Source: VXNE01 sp965205735 (GTDB taxonomy: Bacteria > Pseudomonadota > Gammaproteobacteria > Pseudomonadales > Azotimanducaceae). Taken from it: DNA of 64,000 nucleotides. Below are positions 61,919 through 64,000 of this stretch, in pieces; within the stretch, counting starts at the first letter, position 1, and each line of letters starts with the position of its first letter. Location: positions 620,001 to 684,000 of the forward strand of contig OZ242179.1 of NCBI GenBank assembly GCA_965205735.1, given 5' to 3'. The position numbers and the translations under genes were made by a program. Below the pieces are notes generated by a model. That model did no database searches. It was given only the letters and a program-made list of their open reading frames with translations, and was not told the origin of the DNA.

Positions 61919-61956
61919 GCACCCTGTGAATACCCCGTGAACACTTTGTGAACACC
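61913..61956 (+). repeat. Four tandem copies of an 11-bp repeat across the btuB stop and the M20 start
   Basis: The copies are TTGTGAGCACC, CTGTGAATACC, CCGTGAACACT and TTGTGAACACC, head to tail. The btuB stop TGA falls in copy one and the M20 start GTG (61948) in copy four. Each copy carries a GTG, but only the one in copy four continues into the peptidase frame. Confidence 0.75.
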
Positions 61957-63345
61957 CAAGACACTCGCAGATTCGTCGCATCGGTTTGGGACGAGGAGAT
62001 CGTTCCGGCGCTCGAAGACTACATACGCATCCCCAACAAGTCGCCAGCGTTCGATCCAGACTGGGAGAGCCGCGGCCACATGGTCGAGGCCGTCCAGCAA
62101 TTGCGCCGGTGGGTCGAATCGTTTCCCATCGAGGGCGCCGAAGTCGACGTCCTGACCTTGCCGGGACGCACGCCAACCCTGTTGGTGGTCATCGATGGCA
62201 ACGCGCCGGGAAATATCCTGTGGTACGGACACTACGACAAGCAGCCCGAATTCACCGGCTGGGACGAGGGCCTCGATCCGTGGACCCCCGTGATTCGCAA
62301 CGGCCGGCTGTACGGACGCGGCGGCGCCGACGACGGCTACGCGGTCTTTGCGAGTCTCACCGCCATCGCCGCCGCCCAGCGCCAGGGGATTCCGCACGCG
62401 CGCTGTTGCGTCCTGATCGAAGGATGCGAGGAGAGCGGCAGCTTCGACCTGCCCTTCTACATGGAAGCGTTGAGCGGCAGGATCGGCACGCCCGATCTCG
62501 TTATCTGTCTCGACGCCGAGTGCGGCAGCTATGATCGTCTCTGGGTGACGACCTCGCTGCGCGGCATGTTGTCCGGCAGCTTGACGGTCAGGGTGCTGAC
62601 CGAAGGCGTCCACTCCGGCGCGGCGGGCGGCATCGTGCCGTCGAGCTTCCGCCTGCTGCGGGATGTGATCGAACGCGTCGAGCACGCCGCGACCGGCGCC
62701 ATTCCCGAACTCGAAGTCGAAATCCCCGAATACGCTCGCCGCCAGGCGGAGCAGGTAGCCAGGACTCTGGGACCTACCGTGGTCGAACGCTTTCCCTGGG
62801 CGACGCCTTCACGGCCGGACACGCCGTTGGCCGATCTCGTCTCCGCCAATACCTGGAGACCGAGCCTCGGTGTCGTTGGCCTCGGGGGCGCCCCGGGCAT
62901 CAGCGACGCCGGCAACACGCTGCGCCCGCTCACCTCCGCCAAGCTGGTCTTTCGCCTGCCCCCCAGCCTCGATGCGCAAGCGGCGGCGCAACGCGTCAAG
63001 GCCCTGCTGGAACGCGATCCGCCGCACGGCGCCACTGTGCGATTCGAACTGGATCCCGCCCATACGGGGTGGCACGCGCCGCCGACCGCGGCCTGGCTCC
63101 GGAAGTCGGCGGATGACGCCTCGCGCGCTTTCTTCGGCCAGCCCGCCATGACCATGGGCACCGGTGGCACCATCCCGTTCATGAAGATGCTGGGCGACAG
63201 ATACCCCGACGTGCAGTTCGTCGTCACCGGATTGCTGGGCCCCGGCTCCAACGCGCACGGTCCGAACGAGTTCCTCGACATCGCCACAGGCAAACGCATC
63301 ACCTCGTGCATGGCCAGGATATTGGTCGACCACGGCGCGAGGTGA
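61948..63345 (+). CDS. M20-family metallopeptidase (dipeptidase/amidohydrolase type)
   Basis: This protein has 465 residues from a GTG inside the tandem repeat. Zinc-binding and catalytic motifs are present: GHYDKQPE, GRGGADDGYAVF (bridging Asp), EGCEESGS (catalytic Glu and metal ligand), CLDAECGSYDR and a C-terminal HGPNEFLDI. The central dimerisation domain has VHSGAAGGIVPS. It hydrolyses dipeptides or acyl-amino acids in the cytoplasm. It follows btuB by 29 bases and is probably co-transcribed. Confidence 0.9.
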   Translation: MNTQDTRRFVASVWDEEIVPALEDYIRIPNKSPAFDPDWESRGHMVEAVQQLRRWVESFPIEGAEVDVLTLPGRTPTLLVVIDGNAPGNILWYGHYDKQPEFTGWDEGLDPWTPVIRNGRLYGRGGADDGYAVFASLTAIAAAQRQGIPHARCCVLIEGCEESGSFDLPFYMEALSGRIGTPDLVICLDAECGSYDRLWVTTSLRGMLSGSLTVRVLTEGVHSGAAGGIVPSSFRLLRDVIERVEHAATGAIPELEVEIPEYARRQAEQVARTLGPTVVERFPWATPSRPDTPLADLVSANTWRPSLGVVGLGGAPGISDAGNTLRPLTSAKLVFRLPPSLDAQAAAQRVKALLERDPPHGATVRFELDPAHTGWHAPPTAAWLRKSADDASRAFFGQPAMTMGTGGTIPFMKMLGDRYPDVQFVVTGLLGPGSNAHGPNEFLDIATGKRITSCMARILVDHGAR

Positions 63346-63354
63346 GGGAACTCG

Positions 63355-63403
63355 CGCGAGGGGCGTGAAGGAACAGTCTGAGGCGACGCGAGGGTGCGCC
63401 CCT
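63355..63403. terminator. Bidirectional hairpin between the convergent M20 and HNH genes
   Basis: CGCGAGGGGCG near 63355 and CGCCCCTCGCG near 63392 are inverted repeats that can form an 11-bp stem with a long loop. The hairpin occupies the whole 62-bp spacer between two converging genes. No strong T-run follows, so factor-dependent ending is possible. Confidence 0.5.
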
Positions 63404-63407
63404 CGCG

Positions 63408-63998
63408 TTAGCCCAACAGGCGGCTGTCCTTGCCGAACTGGGTTCTCAGCAGGTCCATCTGATCGCCGAGAATCCTGCCCCCGTTCGTCAGCGCAAGGTA
63501 TTCGGCGAAGTTCGGCACATAGGGCAGCGCGATCAACTCCATGCCGCACTCGTGCGGCAGACGGCTGCTCTTGAAGTGGTTGCACCGCTTGCACGCCGAG
63601 ACGCAGTTGTCCCATCGGTCCTCGCCGCCGCGCGCGCGAGGCAAGACGTGATCGCGGGTCAACTCGAAATCGACGAATTCGCCGCCGCAATACAGACATA
63701 CGTTGCGGTCTCGCCTGAAAAGCGCCCCGTTTGTCAGGGGTGGCACGCTGCGCGAGGGTTTGACGATACGGCCTCGGCAGGCGACGATGCTGTGGACATC
63801 GAGCAGGGACTGGGTGCCATCGATGCGGGAGTGGCCGCCGCGCAAACGCAGGACGGCGTCGCCCAAAGTCCAGACGACGAGTTCCCTGGCGTAGAGGCAA
63901 ACAGCCTCCCGCCAGTTCATCCAGTCTACCGGCTGCCCGGCTACATTGAGCCGAAGAATGCGCGGCACCCGATCATATTGTTCGAGCGTCGCCAACAT
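63408..63998 (-). CDS. HNH endonuclease
   Basis: This 196-residue protein starts at the ATG near the right edge and looks complete. An N-terminal region (ILRLNVAGQPVDWMNWREAV, YARELVVWTLGDAVLRLRGG) precedes the HNH motif LTRDHVLPRARGG and CKRCNHFK, with CLYCG forming the zinc site. The family is widespread and often housekeeping; the natural target is unknown. It is convergent with the M20 gene. Confidence 0.9.
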   Translation of the reverse strand: MLATLEQYDRVPRILRLNVAGQPVDWMNWREAVCLYARELVVWTLGDAVLRLRGGHSRIDGTQSLLDVHSIVACRGRIVKPSRSVPPLTNGALFRRDRNVCLYCGGEFVDFELTRDHVLPRARGGEDRWDNCVSACKRCNHFKSSRLPHECGMELIALPYVPNFAEYLALTNGGRILGDQMDLLRTQFGKDSRLLG

Positions 63999-64000
63999 GG

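Noticed and set aside
1..64000. CRISPR arrays, tRNA and rRNA genes, complete insertion sequences
   Set aside because: I looked for regularly spaced repeats, T-loop and CCA-like tRNA patterns, rRNA-like stretches and transposase motifs and found none that hold up.

Overview
The window is high-GC DNA of roughly 60-65 % by eye, with dense, mostly operonic gene packing and frequent GTG/TTG starts. Its housekeeping and metabolic genes (lipA, cysK, asnS, cysS, xth, Fur, NfeD/slipin, a cobalamin-regulated TonB receptor, a MacAB-like exporter) look like those of a proteobacterium, most likely a gammaproteobacterium. This placement rests on gene style, not on a marker phylogeny. I saw no tRNA, rRNA, CRISPR array or complete IS element.

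Layout. 0-12.4 kb: partial exonuclease III, a MoxR/VWA pair, enoyl-CoA hydratase, a MoaB/CinA-type protein, a TraB/GumN protein with a DUF2799 lipoprotein, NIPSNAP, then a leftward group of serine hydrolase, HisN-like phosphatase and rhomboid, and cysteine synthase. 12.5-13.5 kb: a restriction-enzyme-like gene broken by several frameshifts. 13.6-24 kb: NfeD-slipin, DUF3667, a NERD protein, a leftward ABC ATPase-POT peptide-uptake pair, Fur and a hydrolase-unknown pair. 24.2-27.1 kb: an RraA-like protein, a thioredoxin-like fusion and a UGSC-type selenoprotein read through an in-frame TGA. 27-33.5 kb: a MacAB-like exporter with a Uma2 nuclease gene inside the group, and a GNAT protein. 33.6-41.3 kb: two PIN toxin-antitoxin pairs separated by asnS, NADAR, lipA and others.

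The accessory heart runs from 40.6 to 57.3 kb. It starts with a FitAB-like pair and a zinc-ribbon gene fragment. A tightly coupled five-gene operon follows (41.9-51.3 kb): a DrmA-like SF2 helicase, a DrmB-like DUF1998 protein, an SF1 helicase, a protein of unknown family and a NERD-SF1 helicase. It resembles the DISARM core without its methylase and PLD genes, and an imperfect ~40-bp repeat flanks it. Next to it is a divergent locus (51.5-57.3 kb). One arm encodes a sigma-like factor, an unknown protein, a proteasome-beta-like Ntn hydrolase and a small protein. The other arm encodes a ubiquitin-like/E2 fusion, a JAB/E1 fusion and a DUF6527 protein. Together these could tag proteins, remove the tags and degrade the targets.

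57.4-64 kb returns to ordinary genes: an MBL-fold hydrolase, cysS, an AdoCbl riboswitch with its BtuB-like receptor, an M20 peptidase and an HNH endonuclease. The strongest leads are the ubiquitin/proteasome-like locus, the methylase-less DrmAB operon and the UGSC selenoprotein.
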